The position numbers were made by a program, and so were the translations under genes. A DNA stretch of 64,000 nt, taken from Chryseobacterium indologenes. GTDB lineage: Bacteria > Bacteroidota > Bacteroidia > Flavobacteriales > Weeksellaceae. Shown one piece after another: positions 1 through 8,465 of the stretch. Where the stretch lies: positions 119,098 to 183,097 of the forward strand of contig DJTE01000018.1 of the NCBI GenBank assembly GCA_002439165.1, given 5' to 3'. Numbering within the stretch: the stretch's first letter is position 1; each line of letters starts with the position of its first letter. The notes beneath the pieces are model-generated. The model worked only from the letters and a program-made list of their open reading frames with translations, did no database searches and had not been told where the DNA came from.

Positions 1-2
1 AT

Positions 3-683
3 GAGCCTACAAAAGCTGAACTGAGAAAATGTAAAAAAGCCAGGAAAGAAAACAGGAAATTATTTGACCAGCTGTCTCAGGAAGCAAAAATCATTGATTT
101 TAAAAAACTAACTCCGGTAATTATTAAGGATTTAAAAAACTCAGATTTTAAAGGAGAGGTTATTTTATTCCACTACAATTACAGCAATACCGGATCCGGT
201 AATATGAGCAGTGAACGGTACAGCTGTGAAAAAGAATATAACACGACCAATCCCTTTTACAGCATTTGGGACTGGACGTATCGTGATATTATCTCTCTTT
301 CAAAGGTACTCAATGAAAAATTTATTGTCCCCGGTGAAAAAAATTTCGGTTTCAGTATTTCAAACAGACTGTTTGGCGATGATCTGGAAAAAGAACTCAG
401 CCCATATAAAGAATTTAAATCCGGTACCGTTTATGATAAAGAAGTAGATAAACAGCATCAGAAATTCTATTATCTCACTGAAAAGAAAACAGACAAGGAA
501 TTACAGTTAAAAACAGATTTCATCTACAATACCGTTTTAAATTATTCATATGACACGCTTTATTTCAAATTCAGAAACCTGCCCGGCTATAAAGTACAGG
601 TAACAATAATAATCAACTCAAATTCCATTTCAAAAACCTATGAATATGATAACGGAGAATGGATTTTAACTGACACGGAATAA
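3..683 (+). CDS. Hypothetical protein, 5' end cut by window edge
   Basis: The frame is open from base 3 to the TAA at 681-683, so the coding region extends beyond the window; the ATG at 204 is internal because the upstream in-frame codons (E-P-T-K-A-E-L-R...) read continuously. The visible 226 residues are hydrophilic and charged at the start, then rich in Tyr, Phe and Asn, with no membrane segment. I do not recognise the family. It ends before a repeat-containing intergenic stretch. The reading frame is confident, the function unknown. Confidence 0.75.
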   Translation, partial: EPTKAELRKCKKARKENRKLFDQLSQEAKIIDFKKLTPVIIKDLKNSDFKGEVILFHYNYSNTGSGNMSSERYSCEKEYNTTNPFYSIWDWTYRDIISLSKVLNEKFIVPGEKNFGFSISNRLFGDDLEKELSPYKEFKSGTVYDKEVDKQHQKFYYLTEKKTDKELQLKTDFIYNTVLNYSYDTLYFKFRNLPGYKVQVTIIINSNSISKTYEYDNGEWILTDTE

Positions 684-1104
684 ATCAACAACTTTTAGAA
701 CCAGCTTAAATTTCTAAATTTGATTTTTTTGCATAACACTCAAATCTTTTTCAGATCTTAAAAAGATTTTAATTGTTCTCGCAGATGCCGCAGATTGAGC
801 AGATTTTTTCATCCATAAGAATCTGAGATCTTTGTGGAATGGTCAGATCAGACCTTATAGATTTAATATGCATGAACTTTAAAATCTATCAGGTTTAGTC
901 CCTTCATAAAATCTGCGTCATGCAAAATCTGCGAAAGAAAAAACACTCACAAATATCTGTGTGTATTCCGTAGGAAACATTAAGAAATTCGTGCATACGT
1001 GGCATTTTTTTCAACCACAAAGAAGGTACAAAAATTTGATAATCACATATACATTTTTTCAAATAAAATTTAAACAGTCTCTTATTTAATCCTCCGATAT
1101 TTCT
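684..1104. other. Long intergenic region with dispersed repeat
   Basis: These 421 bases hold no convincing gene. The middle (778-937) is an inverted-ended GCAGAT repeat element described separately. The 3' part (938-1104) is AT-rich and precedes the glycosidase lipoprotein gene; no clear promoter box was found. Confidence 0.6.
778..937. repeat. GCAGAT-type intergenic repeat element
   Basis: The left end carries three spaced copies of GCAGAT (about 781-806). The right end carries two copies of the reverse complement, AAAATCTGCG (about 908-934). The element therefore has roughly inverted termini around a 100-bp unrelated core. Similar but degenerate motifs occur at 8041-8110, 8185-8245, 21425-21445 and 31655-31690, always between genes. 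Such dispersed non-coding repeats are common in Chryseobacterium-type genomes; the boundaries here are approximate. Confidence 0.5.
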
Positions 1105-1827
1105 ATGAAACTCAATACCTCTTTTTATATATCACTGCTGTTCTTCTTTCTGTTTTCCTGTAAAGAGAAGATCCAACATGAAGAAAATTTTGTGATCTAT
1201 CAGATGGATCCGCAACAACAAAACATCCGGATGTATTGGAAAGATCATAAAAATGAAATGATAAGAAGCCTCGGTAATCTGGAACATTATACCGCTTCAC
1301 AGCATGAACAGTTAATCTTCGCAATGAACGGAGGTATGTTTGAACCTGGCCATTTTCCCAAAGGGCTGTATATTGAGAATTTCAAAACCCTTCATCCCAT
1401 AGATACCTCAAAAGGCAGCGGAAATTTTTATCTTCCACCCAACGGGGTATTTTATATCACAAAAAACAATAAACCGGAAATCATTCCAACCGGAAAATTC
1501 ATTCCGTCACCGGACATTCAATATGCCACACAATCCGGGCCGATGCTTCTTATCGAAGGGAAAATCAATCCCGCTTTTCAGCAGCATTCTGAAAATCTGA
1601 ATATCAGAAACGGCGCAGGAATTCTGGAAAACGGGGAAATCATTTTTGCCATGTCTAAAAAAGAAGTTAATTTTTATGATTTTGCTTCTCTTTTTAAAGA
1701 ATTGGGCTGCCGGAATGCCCTGTATCTTGACGGATTTGTTTCAAGAACCTATCTCCCTGAAAAAAACTGGATCCAGAAAGACGGAGATTTCGGGGTAATG
1801 ATCGGAGTAACAAAACCAGCCCGGTGA
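1105..1827 (+). CDS. Phosphodiester glycosidase (NAGPA/DUF2233-like) lipoprotein
   Basis: A 240-residue protein starting with a lipoprotein signal peptide (lipobox L-F-S-C, Cys19), so it is probably anchored in an envelope membrane. It matches the phosphodiester glycosidase fold: the FAMNGGMF motif at 72-79 is the family N-G-G-x-F, and LYLDGF at 206-211 is the family L-D-G element. The protein ends with GDFGVMIGV. The family cleaves phosphodiester-linked sugars (NAGPA removes GlcNAc from mannose-6-phosphate; bacterial members act on envelope or exopolysaccharide). The substrate here is unknown. It stands alone, flanked by long gaps. Confidence 0.75.
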   Translation: MKLNTSFYISLLFFFLFSCKEKIQHEENFVIYQMDPQQQNIRMYWKDHKNEMIRSLGNLEHYTASQHEQLIFAMNGGMFEPGHFPKGLYIENFKTLHPIDTSKGSGNFYLPPNGVFYITKNNKPEIIPTGKFIPSPDIQYATQSGPMLLIEGKINPAFQQHSENLNIRNGAGILENGEIIFAMSKKEVNFYDFASLFKELGCRNALYLDGFVSRTYLPEKNWIQKDGDFGVMIGVTKPAR

Positions 1828-1939
1828 AACATCCGGTAAATATTTTTTAAGATTGTACTTTCATAGCATCTTTTTTACTAATTTCGATACGCTTTATCAG
1901 CCATAATGCTTCGAAATCCAACCCGTTAACCAGATCACC

Positions 1940-2323
1940 ATGCCTCACTTTATTATAGACTGTTCACAGGATATTATTCAGCAGAAAACACCTGATGAAA
2001 TCATGGATGCTGTTTACCAGACTGCGGAATCCACCGGACTATTTGCCCTGAATGACATTAAAGTACGGTTACAGCCCTATCAGTATTACCGGCTTGGAGA
2101 ACATAAAAAGAATTTCATCCACATTTTCGGATACATCATGGAAGGACGGAGCACAGAACAGAAAGCCGATCTTTCCGGAAAGATCATCACCCGTCTCACA
2201 GAATTATTTTCTGACATTTCATTTTTATCCATCAGCATTAACGATTTTGAAACCGCAACCTACTGCAACAAGTCACTGATTAATCCGGAAAATCATCATC
2301 AGAACCGCCATTTTGAGTTGTAA
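1940..2323 (+). CDS. 5-carboxymethyl-2-hydroxymuconate isomerase-like tautomerase
   Basis: A 127-residue cytoplasmic protein of the CHMI branch of the tautomerase superfamily. The N-terminus M-P-H-F gives a Pro2 that becomes the catalytic N-terminal amine after Met removal, and the length fits the family. The known reaction is isomerisation of 5-carboxymethyl-2-hydroxymuconate in homoprotocatechuate degradation, but none of the other genes of that pathway is nearby, so the true substrate is uncertain. It lies 44 bases upstream of the DinB-like gene and may be co-transcribed with it. Confidence 0.75.
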   Translation: MPHFIIDCSQDIIQQKTPDEIMDAVYQTAESTGLFALNDIKVRLQPYQYYRLGEHKKNFIHIFGYIMEGRSTEQKADLSGKIITRLTELFSDISFLSISINDFETATYCNKSLINPENHHQNRHFEL

Positions 2324-2367
2324 ATAATGTCCCGGGAACAAAAAACCAACCACAATATATATATATT

Positions 2368-2877
2368 ATGAACCTTAAAACATTAATCACCCACACCGTA
2401 CAGTACAACAATTGGGTAGTCGGTAAATACATCGACTGGCTGGCTACAAAATCCGATGAACAGCTGAATCAGGAAACTCCCTCAAGCTTTCCCACCATTC
2501 TGAAGACCCTGCATCATATCTGGCAGACCCAGGAATACTGGTGGAGCCATATATCCGAAGGCAGCGATTTTGATTTTGAAGCAACCGCAGCAGCCGTTAC
2601 CAAAGATGAAGTGTTCAGGGCAATAAAAGATAATTCCCGGAAGCTGATGGAATATGTTGAAGGCCTTTCCGAAGAAGATCTTGCCCGGAATGTAAAAATA
2701 GAATCCCAATGGTTTCAGTGTGATTTTTCCAAATATGAATACATTCAGCACGCCATCATCCACGGAACCTATCACAGAGGACAGATTGTGACTATGGGCA
2801 GAAATATCGGCATCACAGATGCGCCTATGACAGATTATAACTTCTGGAATATTTATAAAGACCAGGAACAAAAATAG
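2368..2877 (+). CDS. DinB-like metal-binding four-helix protein
   Basis: A 169-residue DinB/YfiT-like helical bundle. The likely metal triad is His50 (in LHHIWQTQEYWW), His132 and His136 (in HGTYHRGQ), the pattern expected for DinB family proteins. Members include thiol S-transferases and damage-inducible proteins of unknown role; this is unrelated to DNA polymerase IV despite the name. It is followed after 7 bases by the arr-type gene, so the two are probably one transcript. This suggests a stress or resistance unit, which is inference. Confidence 0.8.
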   Translation: MNLKTLITHTVQYNNWVVGKYIDWLATKSDEQLNQETPSSFPTILKTLHHIWQTQEYWWSHISEGSDFDFEATAAAVTKDEVFRAIKDNSRKLMEYVEGLSEEDLARNVKIESQWFQCDFSKYEYIQHAIIHGTYHRGQIVTMGRNIGITDAPMTDYNFWNIYKDQEQK

Positions 2878-2884
2878 CAGAATA

Positions 2885-3301
2885 ATGAATTCCATTACCA
2901 CTCAGGATCCGGTTATTTATTACCACGGAACCAAAGCAGATCTGAAAACCGGGGATCTTATTGAACCCGGTTTCAGTTCCAACTACGGAACCCAAAGAAA
3001 AGCGAAATACATTTACCTTACCGCTACACTGGAAGCCGCGGTATGGGGCGCGGAACTTGCTCAGGGTGAGGGTAAAGAAAGGATCTATATCGTTGAACCC
3101 ACCGGCTCCATTGAAGATGATCCCAACCTTACCGATAAAAAATTTCCGGGCAATCCTACCCAATCCTACCGCTCGCTTCACCCGTTCAGAATAACAGGAG
3201 AAGTTATGGAATGGCATGGGCACTCCGCGGAACAGCTTAAAACCATGAAAGATCATCTTGAAGAATTAAAAAGACAGGGAATCGAAGCTATCGAAGATTG
3301 A
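2885..3301 (+). CDS. arr: NAD+-rifampin ADP-ribosyltransferase (Arr)
   Basis: A 138-residue protein matching Arr over its length. It has the N-terminal YYHGTKADLKTGD block with HGT at 14-16, the SNYG element, the YLT block, and the conserved DKKFPGNPTQSYR segment containing the key Asp at about 84. Arr transfers ADP-ribose from NAD+ to rifamycins and inactivates them. Arr-like genes are widespread on environmental chromosomes and need not be acquired; no mobile element is seen nearby. It follows the DinB-like gene by 7 bases and precedes the CbrC-like gene by 24, consistent with an operon. Confidence 0.88.
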   Translation: MNSITTQDPVIYYHGTKADLKTGDLIEPGFSSNYGTQRKAKYIYLTATLEAAVWGAELAQGEGKERIYIVEPTGSIEDDPNLTDKKFPGNPTQSYRSLHPFRITGEVMEWHGHSAEQLKTMKDHLEELKRQGIEAIED

Positions 3302-3325
3302 TAGTATTAATAAATAATCAGCAAA

Positions 3326-3895
3326 ATGGGACAACTTTTTGAACTCATATCAGATGAAGCCATTGAAAAATCCGATGAGGATTACACAGAATGCCACGTC
3401 TGTCAAAAAACAGGAATCGACTTATATCCATATCAGGGAAAAGCCACCCTTGATGACGGAACCGTAGATGATGACATTTATGCCGTATGCAGTGACTGTC
3501 TGAAAACTAAACCTTTAGTTCACACAGGCGGTTTCTTTTACACAGAAACTATTGAAAAATATCTTGCTTCACAGCCCCTTAACGAAACTCAAAAACTGAA
3601 CCTTAAAGAAATATTGATCGGGAAATACAATCAGACTCCTGATATTCCCTTATTTTTGCAGCGTCCGGACCAGCCTATATGTTGTAATGACATTACTGAA
3701 TTTACAGGCTACCCGGCGGATGATGAAGAATTATATGAAATCAGTGAAAAGAATATCTATTGGGAAGAAGGTCTAAAGGAGAAAAGTGAATATTATGATT
3801 TCAGAAAATACGGAAGCCCTGAAAGCTTACGTGAAATCGCTTCTTTTAAATGCAGGCACTGTGGTGAAAAATATTTTACCTTTCAGTTTACCTGA
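3326..3895 (+). CDS. CbrC-like (UPF0167) Cys-rich protein
   Basis: A 189-residue soluble protein resembling the CbrC/UPF0167 family (E. coli CbrC is linked to colicin E2 tolerance). It has paired Cys motifs, C-x-x-C at about 23-26 and 55-58, Cys-Cys at about 119-120 before a D-x-T-E-F-x-G segment, and a C-terminal FKCRHCGEKYF block, suggesting zinc binding. The N-terminal extension is longer than usual. It sits at the end of the DinB-arr run. The biochemical function is unknown. Confidence 0.6.
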   Translation: MGQLFELISDEAIEKSDEDYTECHVCQKTGIDLYPYQGKATLDDGTVDDDIYAVCSDCLKTKPLVHTGGFFYTETIEKYLASQPLNETQKLNLKEILIGKYNQTPDIPLFLQRPDQPICCNDITEFTGYPADDEELYEISEKNIYWEEGLKEKSEYYDFRKYGSPESLREIASFKCRHCGEKYFTFQFT

Positions 3896-3978
3896 GCCAA
3901 ACGACAGGAACAATGAATGATTAAAAACAAAAACTAATTAATCTGTAACCATAAAAACTAAAAGAGAAACAACACTCA

Positions 3979-4983
3979 ATGAGAAACATTATTTCGGCCT
4001 TATCTTTATTGATTATTTTTTCCTGCACAACACAGACAAAAACGAACCCGTCCTTTGATTATGCGAGGCTGGAACATGTTGCAGATAGCGTAAAAGTGGG
4101 AGATATTGTGATCCTCAATGCGTTTAAGCATCAGATGCTGGCCCACAAAAACGGCAAGTACGATTCCACAAGGATTATCAACAAGGTTTATAAACCTCAT
4201 CAAAAACTTTGGGACAGCTGCTACGCAGTGATCTTCGGAGATGAAAACGCCCGGAAATTCAATACCACCCAGGGAATGACAGAATGGAATAACAGCCTGT
4301 ATCTGAAAAACAGACAGATGTTTGAAGAGAAAACCAACATTCTTTTGGATATTGATCTGAAAAAAACATTCAAAAAAAGCCTTGTCAAATTCAATAAACT
4401 CGTTCCATATCAGCCTAAGGCCAGAATCAGCCTGATTTTTACTCCCATCACGGGAATTGCTTTCGGAGGTTGCACCAACGAGCAGTTTGCCTTAGAACTC
4501 AATAATAAAGGAATAGAAATCCCTGCTGTTCTTCAACAGGATCTTCCCCATGAGCTGAACCATATGGTCTATGAAAAATTCAGAAATGCCGATCCTGATC
4601 ATGATTCTGCCCTGAACCAGACCATTGATGAGGGATTTGCCTGCTATTTTACCTACGTATTCTTTGACGGGAAACTTGAAAAACATGAGACCGTACACCT
4701 GTCCAAAAAAGAATGGGATTGGCTCATTCAGCACGAAAAAGAACTTTTCACCCAATTAAAAAAGTATTTCGCAGACACCTCAGGGAAAAATCCATTGTTG
4801 CAGAACGATAAAATCAGACTGTTTCCGGATGCGCCGGGAAATATCAATTACTGGATGGGGTTCAGGATTATCGAAAAATATGTGGAAAAGAACGGCCTCA
4901 ATTCCTGGAAAGACGTTTACCGTTTAACCGCTAAAGAACTGCTGAAAAAAAGCGGCTATGAAAAATACATAGAAAGCTTATAA
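3979..4983 (+). CDS. Predicted Zn-dependent peptidase lipoprotein (DUF2268-like)
   Basis: A 334-residue lipoprotein (signal ending I-F-S-C, Cys16). The region 150-230 looks like a gluzincin: HELNH at 191-195 is H-E-x-x-H, and E218 in IDEGF is the likely third zinc ligand about 23 residues downstream, as in DUF2268. The preceding GGCTNEQF region forms the expected beta-strand edge. It is probably an envelope-anchored peptidase of unknown substrate. It is monocistronic, with an 83-base gap upstream. Confidence 0.7.
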   Translation: MRNIISALSLLIIFSCTTQTKTNPSFDYARLEHVADSVKVGDIVILNAFKHQMLAHKNGKYDSTRIINKVYKPHQKLWDSCYAVIFGDENARKFNTTQGMTEWNNSLYLKNRQMFEEKTNILLDIDLKKTFKKSLVKFNKLVPYQPKARISLIFTPITGIAFGGCTNEQFALELNNKGIEIPAVLQQDLPHELNHMVYEKFRNADPDHDSALNQTIDEGFACYFTYVFFDGKLEKHETVHLSKKEWDWLIQHEKELFTQLKKYFADTSGKNPLLQNDKIRLFPDAPGNINYWMGFRIIEKYVEKNGLNSWKDVYRLTAKELLKKSGYEKYIESL

Positions 4984-5051
4984 CGTTTACAAAAATAAAT
5001 TGAGGGTTGAAAAATTATCCCAAAATATTCAAAAACTATATAACAATACCC

Positions 5052-5168
5052 ATGAAAACAACACTAAGCGCTTCTCTCCTGCTGCTATGCGGCATTATGA
5101 ATACCCAGGATAAAACCACGATTGCCGGACCTGCCATACATATTGATCTGAAAAAAAGTATTTTTTAA
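5052..5168 (+). CDS. Possible short secreted peptide or gene remnant
   Basis: An ATG-initiated 38-codon frame begins with a signal-peptide-like stretch (MKTTLSASLLLLCGIMN) and stops abruptly 20 residues later at TAA. It may be the leftover N-terminus of a secreted protein or a genuine small peptide. No homology is recognisable and it is too short for codon-usage evidence. Confidence 0.25.
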   Translation: MKTTLSASLLLLCGIMNTQDKTTIAGPAIHIDLKKSIF

Positions 5169-5224
5169 TATTCTGATACGAGTTTGCGTTATAAATGTTC
5201 CGGCCAATTCAAAACAATAAAACG

Positions 5225-5968
5225 ATGAAGATATTTCCCTTACTGTTTATATTCTTTTCAGTAGTTTGTTCTGCACAGGTAAAATATCCTGAGTACGTTA
5301 TTTCAGATAAAAACATCCGGGAACAGAAGCTTGAAACAACTGAGGACATTTATTTATTTTATCATAAAAACATTCAATATATCGGAGATCTGAAACCCCA
5401 CATCAAACTGAATTATGTCTATAATGATTCACAGAATCCCCTGCTTAAGAACAACTATAAACGGCCTGATGATGAACTGAACCAACAATTCAAAAACGAA
5501 TATAAAAATGTAAAGATATGGGTAGATACCCGACAATCTACCCCATTAACAATAACCAGAGCTGATACTACTAAAATATCTTCTGAAGCTTTGGAAGCAG
5601 AAATAGACAGAATAAATGAAGGGCAAAAGCCTGCTGTTGAAATTCCTGCAATAACAACCTATTATGACGGTTACCCCGTGACCGTCCACAATCTTGAAGA
5701 TCAGAGCATTATCTTAGGATTCGGCAATCATATCCCGATAATATTTGAAGCTTTGGACAAAGAAAACAAATGGCGGGAGATTTCCGGTATAAGAAAATAT
5801 GGCTGCGGAAACGGAATTCAATACATCATGTTAAAACCGAACCAGATTGCCACTGTTTTTGAACCTAAAATTACAGGAAACTTCAAAACAAAATTCAGAT
5901 ATAGATTAAAAAATATAGTTTCCAATGAATTTGAAGGAAGTATCAATGAAGATTATTTAAAAAACTAA
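5225..5968 (+). CDS. Hypothetical secreted protein
   Basis: A 247-residue protein. I place the start at 5225 because MKIFPLLFIFFSVVCSAQ is a clean signal peptide with the S-A-Q cleavage end typical of flavobacteria; a start at 5195 would put ten extra residues ahead of it. The mature part is rich in Lys, Asn and Tyr with no cysteine motif except one GCGNG, and no T9SS domain. I do not recognise the family. The next lipoprotein gene starts 18 bases downstream, so they may be co-transcribed. Confidence 0.7.
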   Translation: MKIFPLLFIFFSVVCSAQVKYPEYVISDKNIREQKLETTEDIYLFYHKNIQYIGDLKPHIKLNYVYNDSQNPLLKNNYKRPDDELNQQFKNEYKNVKIWVDTRQSTPLTITRADTTKISSEALEAEIDRINEGQKPAVEIPAITTYYDGYPVTVHNLEDQSIILGFGNHIPIIFEALDKENKWREISGIRKYGCGNGIQYIMLKPNQIATVFEPKITGNFKTKFRYRLKNIVSNEFEGSINEDYLKN

Positions 5969-5986
5969 CTTAATAACCAATCCGCC

Positions 5987-6724
5987 ATGCATTTCACCAA
6001 ATATTTAATTCCGTTTCTCGGCCTTCTTCTGTTCATCTCCTGTTCCGGACCTGTTCCCGCCTCAAAAATCACAGATATTTCCGATGTAAAAGCGGAAATT
6101 GATATCTACCAAAGCTTAACGGATCAGGCAGACAATATCATGTCGGTGGCTTTATACGATAAAAAAGATAAGAAAATCGGCAGTGATTCAATTACCATAT
6201 GGGTCAACCGGAAAAAAGCGGAATATACTGTCATCGAACAGTTGTACTACACCAAAAGCTATCAGTACAGGCTTGAAAACATTCCTCCTGAAAATGATCA
6301 GTATCAGGTGGAAATCCAGCTGTCCAACGGTAAAAAATTTGCTTTGGGATCCATTAATGCCCTTAAATTAAGCGATCCTTCCCGTATCACCACCACAGAA
6401 AGCACCACCACCCGGGATTTCACAGTACAATGGGCTGATCTTCATGACGTAAATAAACTCTATATCTCAAAAACTTTTGATAAAAAAGATAAAGACAACC
6501 CCAATGTAACCATCGCCACCCCGGGAAAAACCGACACCCTGAATATTGGGAAAGACGGCAGCTATTCAATTCCCAGAGAAAAACTTCTCAAATCCGGCGA
6601 AAAACTGAGCATCATCAGCCTGGAATTCACCGCCCGGAAAACCGGAACCATCAATCCCCTTCTCTTAAAAGGAAGTTATATAAAGATCAAAGGCAACCAC
6701 GATAATCCGGTATTTTTCAAATAA
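5987..6724 (+). CDS. Hypothetical lipoprotein
   Basis: A 245-residue protein with a lipobox (L-F-I-S-C-S, Cys at about 20), predicted to be membrane-anchored and exposed in the envelope. The mature part is beta-rich and hydrophilic, with several Thr/Ser runs and alternating strand-like segments (about 60-120 and 140-220) that could be Ig-like; this is inference. It follows the secreted protein gene by 18 bases. No function recognised. Confidence 0.7.
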   Translation: MHFTKYLIPFLGLLLFISCSGPVPASKITDISDVKAEIDIYQSLTDQADNIMSVALYDKKDKKIGSDSITIWVNRKKAEYTVIEQLYYTKSYQYRLENIPPENDQYQVEIQLSNGKKFALGSINALKLSDPSRITTTESTTTRDFTVQWADLHDVNKLYISKTFDKKDKDNPNVTIATPGKTDTLNIGKDGSYSIPREKLLKSGEKLSIISLEFTARKTGTINPLLLKGSYIKIKGNHDNPVFFK

Positions 6725-6773
6725 AATAATTATCTTACCCAAATATCCCTGAACAGGGCAAAAACACGACTCA

Positions 6774-8018
6774 ATGCAAGACACTACAATCCAAAAAGAA
6801 TGGTTCTCAGAAGGAGAACACTATGCAACAGCAATCAATGAAATGGTGGAATTCGGCGAAAAAAACGGCTGGGAAAACTGGAAAGGCGAAGAGCCCCAGG
6901 ATAAAAGAGACCGTTTGGGAGCAGAAGTTTTCGAACTGCTGAAAACAGCTAACCTGAATAATGATACAGAACGTTTCAGAGAACTGTTCCCTCCTGCCCA
7001 CACTCCCATGATTCAGTTCATGAAAGAAAAATCTCAAAGTATTGAACAGATCCTTTTTATTGAGGATGAAAAAATTGCTTTCGTAACCGGAGCTCATTAT
7101 GAAAAAAGACAGGCCTATCTTCTTGATCATGATCAGATTACCCCGCTTGACGGGAACATCCAAGCCATAGGAAAATCCAAACAGGGAAATATTTTCGCCA
7201 TAGCCCGCGGAGAGACTATTTCAGTGTACAAAAACTGGGACGGAGAGCTGATTCAGGAATTCTCATTTGACAAAACTGTCAATTCAGGGATTACAGAAAT
7301 GGTTCCGTTCAATGACGGAAGCAAAGTACTGATCGTCTCTTCAAACGGAATTTATCTGGCATCAAAAGACAGCGAGAAACTCATTCATCCTATCAATGAA
7401 GATGACGAAGAAGACTGGTCTCCGGATATCGATATGGAAAATGCCGCCCTTTCCCATGATAACGCCTACATTGTTGTGGGAGATCAGGATTATGACCACA
7501 GAATACTGGATGCTGATGGCAACAGCGTAGGATCAGTAGGACCTCAGTCTTCCTATCCCCATTTCTGCCTGTTTTCTAAAGACGACAGCCAGCTGATTAC
7601 CAACTCCTGCCATTTCTACAACGGAATTACGATTGCCATCAATTCAGATCAGTATAAGGGCGCAGCTATTGAAGCTTATACGGAAAGTGAAGGTCTTATC
7701 TATATTGATGAAGGAATGAGAGTATATGCAGGAGCTTCCACAAAAGATTATTATATACTTGGTGATGCTTATGGCTATATCAAAGCTTTCGACAAAAACG
7801 GGAACCAGCTGTGGAGACACTTTTTAGGCTCCACCATCAGCGGAATGACCCTTTCTGATGACGAAGAAACCCTATGGGTAGGTTCCAGCTCCGGAATGCT
7901 TCACAAGCTCAAACTCGGAAAAGGACACCGCGATACCCACACCATTGGCAACGGGAAGCATTATGAAGATTTCAGGCTGCTGATCTGGAATAACGAACCG
8001 CAGGTCTGGAAATGGTAA
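6774..8018 (+). CDS. WD40/PQQ-like beta-propeller protein, cytoplasmic
   Basis: A 414-residue protein without a signal peptide. Residues 1-80 are helical and acidic; from about 85 the sequence shows repeated blade-like units (for example IAFVTGAHYE, AIARGETISVYKNWDGELIQEF, LWVGSSSGMLHKLKLG) as in WD40 or PQQ-repeat propellers. Such proteins usually act as scaffolds; no catalytic residues are apparent. It is followed by a long repeat-rich intergenic region with a hairpin. Function unknown. Confidence 0.65.
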   Translation: MQDTTIQKEWFSEGEHYATAINEMVEFGEKNGWENWKGEEPQDKRDRLGAEVFELLKTANLNNDTERFRELFPPAHTPMIQFMKEKSQSIEQILFIEDEKIAFVTGAHYEKRQAYLLDHDQITPLDGNIQAIGKSKQGNIFAIARGETISVYKNWDGELIQEFSFDKTVNSGITEMVPFNDGSKVLIVSSNGIYLASKDSEKLIHPINEDDEEDWSPDIDMENAALSHDNAYIVVGDQDYDHRILDADGNSVGSVGPQSSYPHFCLFSKDDSQLITNSCHFYNGITIAINSDQYKGAAIEAYTESEGLIYIDEGMRVYAGASTKDYYILGDAYGYIKAFDKNGNQLWRHFLGSTISGMTLSDDEETLWVGSSSGMLHKLKLGKGHRDTHTIGNGKHYEDFRLLIWNNEPQVWKW

Positions 8019-8040
8019 TTTTCTGAAATACAACAAAACA

Positions 8041-8110
8041 TCTGCGGATCTGTGGAAATTTTTATACGCCCGCAGATAAAGCAGATAAAGCAGATTCTTT
8101 TATCTGCTGC
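8041..8110. repeat. GCAGAT-type intergenic repeat patch
   Basis: Three tandem copies of GCAGATAAA-like units (8072-8095) are followed by the inverse ATCTGC (about 8102-8107), so the patch can fold back on itself. It resembles the element at 778-937. Confidence 0.5.
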
Positions 8111-8138
8111 ATATTATTTGATTAGAAAAAACATTTTA

Positions 8139-8171
8139 AAACGTTATAGGTTTTGGAAACCTATAACGTTT
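8139..8171. terminator. Perfect 15-bp hairpin, probable terminator
   Basis: The arms AAACGTTATAGGTTT (8139-8153) and its exact reverse complement (8157-8171) are separated by TGG and followed by TATTTTTTAA. This is terminator-like for the propeller gene ending at 8018, though 120 bases away; it could also be part of the repeat element. Confidence 0.5.
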
Positions 8172-8184
8172 ATTTTTTAACGCA

Positions 8185-8245
8185 AACATCTACGGATCTT
8201 GAGAAAAAAATATCCACAAACATCTGTAAAATCTGTGAAATCTAC
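8185..8245. repeat. Degenerate ATCTGTG intergenic repeat patch
   Basis: This patch contains repeated CATCTACGGATC, CATCTGTAAAATCTGTG and AATCTACGGG-like units, a decayed relative of the GCAGAT element elsewhere in the window. Confidence 0.4.
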
Positions 8246-8465
8246 GGGAAATTCAATTTTAATAACTGAAAATCTCTGGTTTTCTTGTGTCCTAAAAAAA
8301 CACAGCAGAATAAACCTTACACTATTGTGCCTACCAACATTCATATCAGTTTCCCACAAATCTCGCTGATCACACAGATTTTTACAGTCCAACGGGCTAT
8401 ACATACTGATTTTTTGTAATTTAGTTTTTTAAGAAAAAAAATAAACCTCAGACAAAATAATTTCC

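Larger units (their letters stand above)
8019..8465. other. Long intergenic region with repeats and hairpin
   Basis: These 447 bases contain two GCAGAT/ATCTGTG-type repeat patches (8041-8110, 8185-8245), a perfect 15-bp hairpin (8139-8171) and another degenerate patch around 8350-8385. An open frame exists on the minus strand but lies wholly in repeat sequence and looks spurious. The 3' end is T/A-rich upstream of the hydrolase gene. Confidence 0.6.

Noticed and set aside
2482..3256. Minus-strand open frames opposite the DinB and Arr genes
   Set aside because: The + strand genes match known families; the antisense frames are shadows.
8177..8404. 75-codon minus-strand open frame
   Set aside because: Falls entirely in degenerate repeat sequence and has no coding character.
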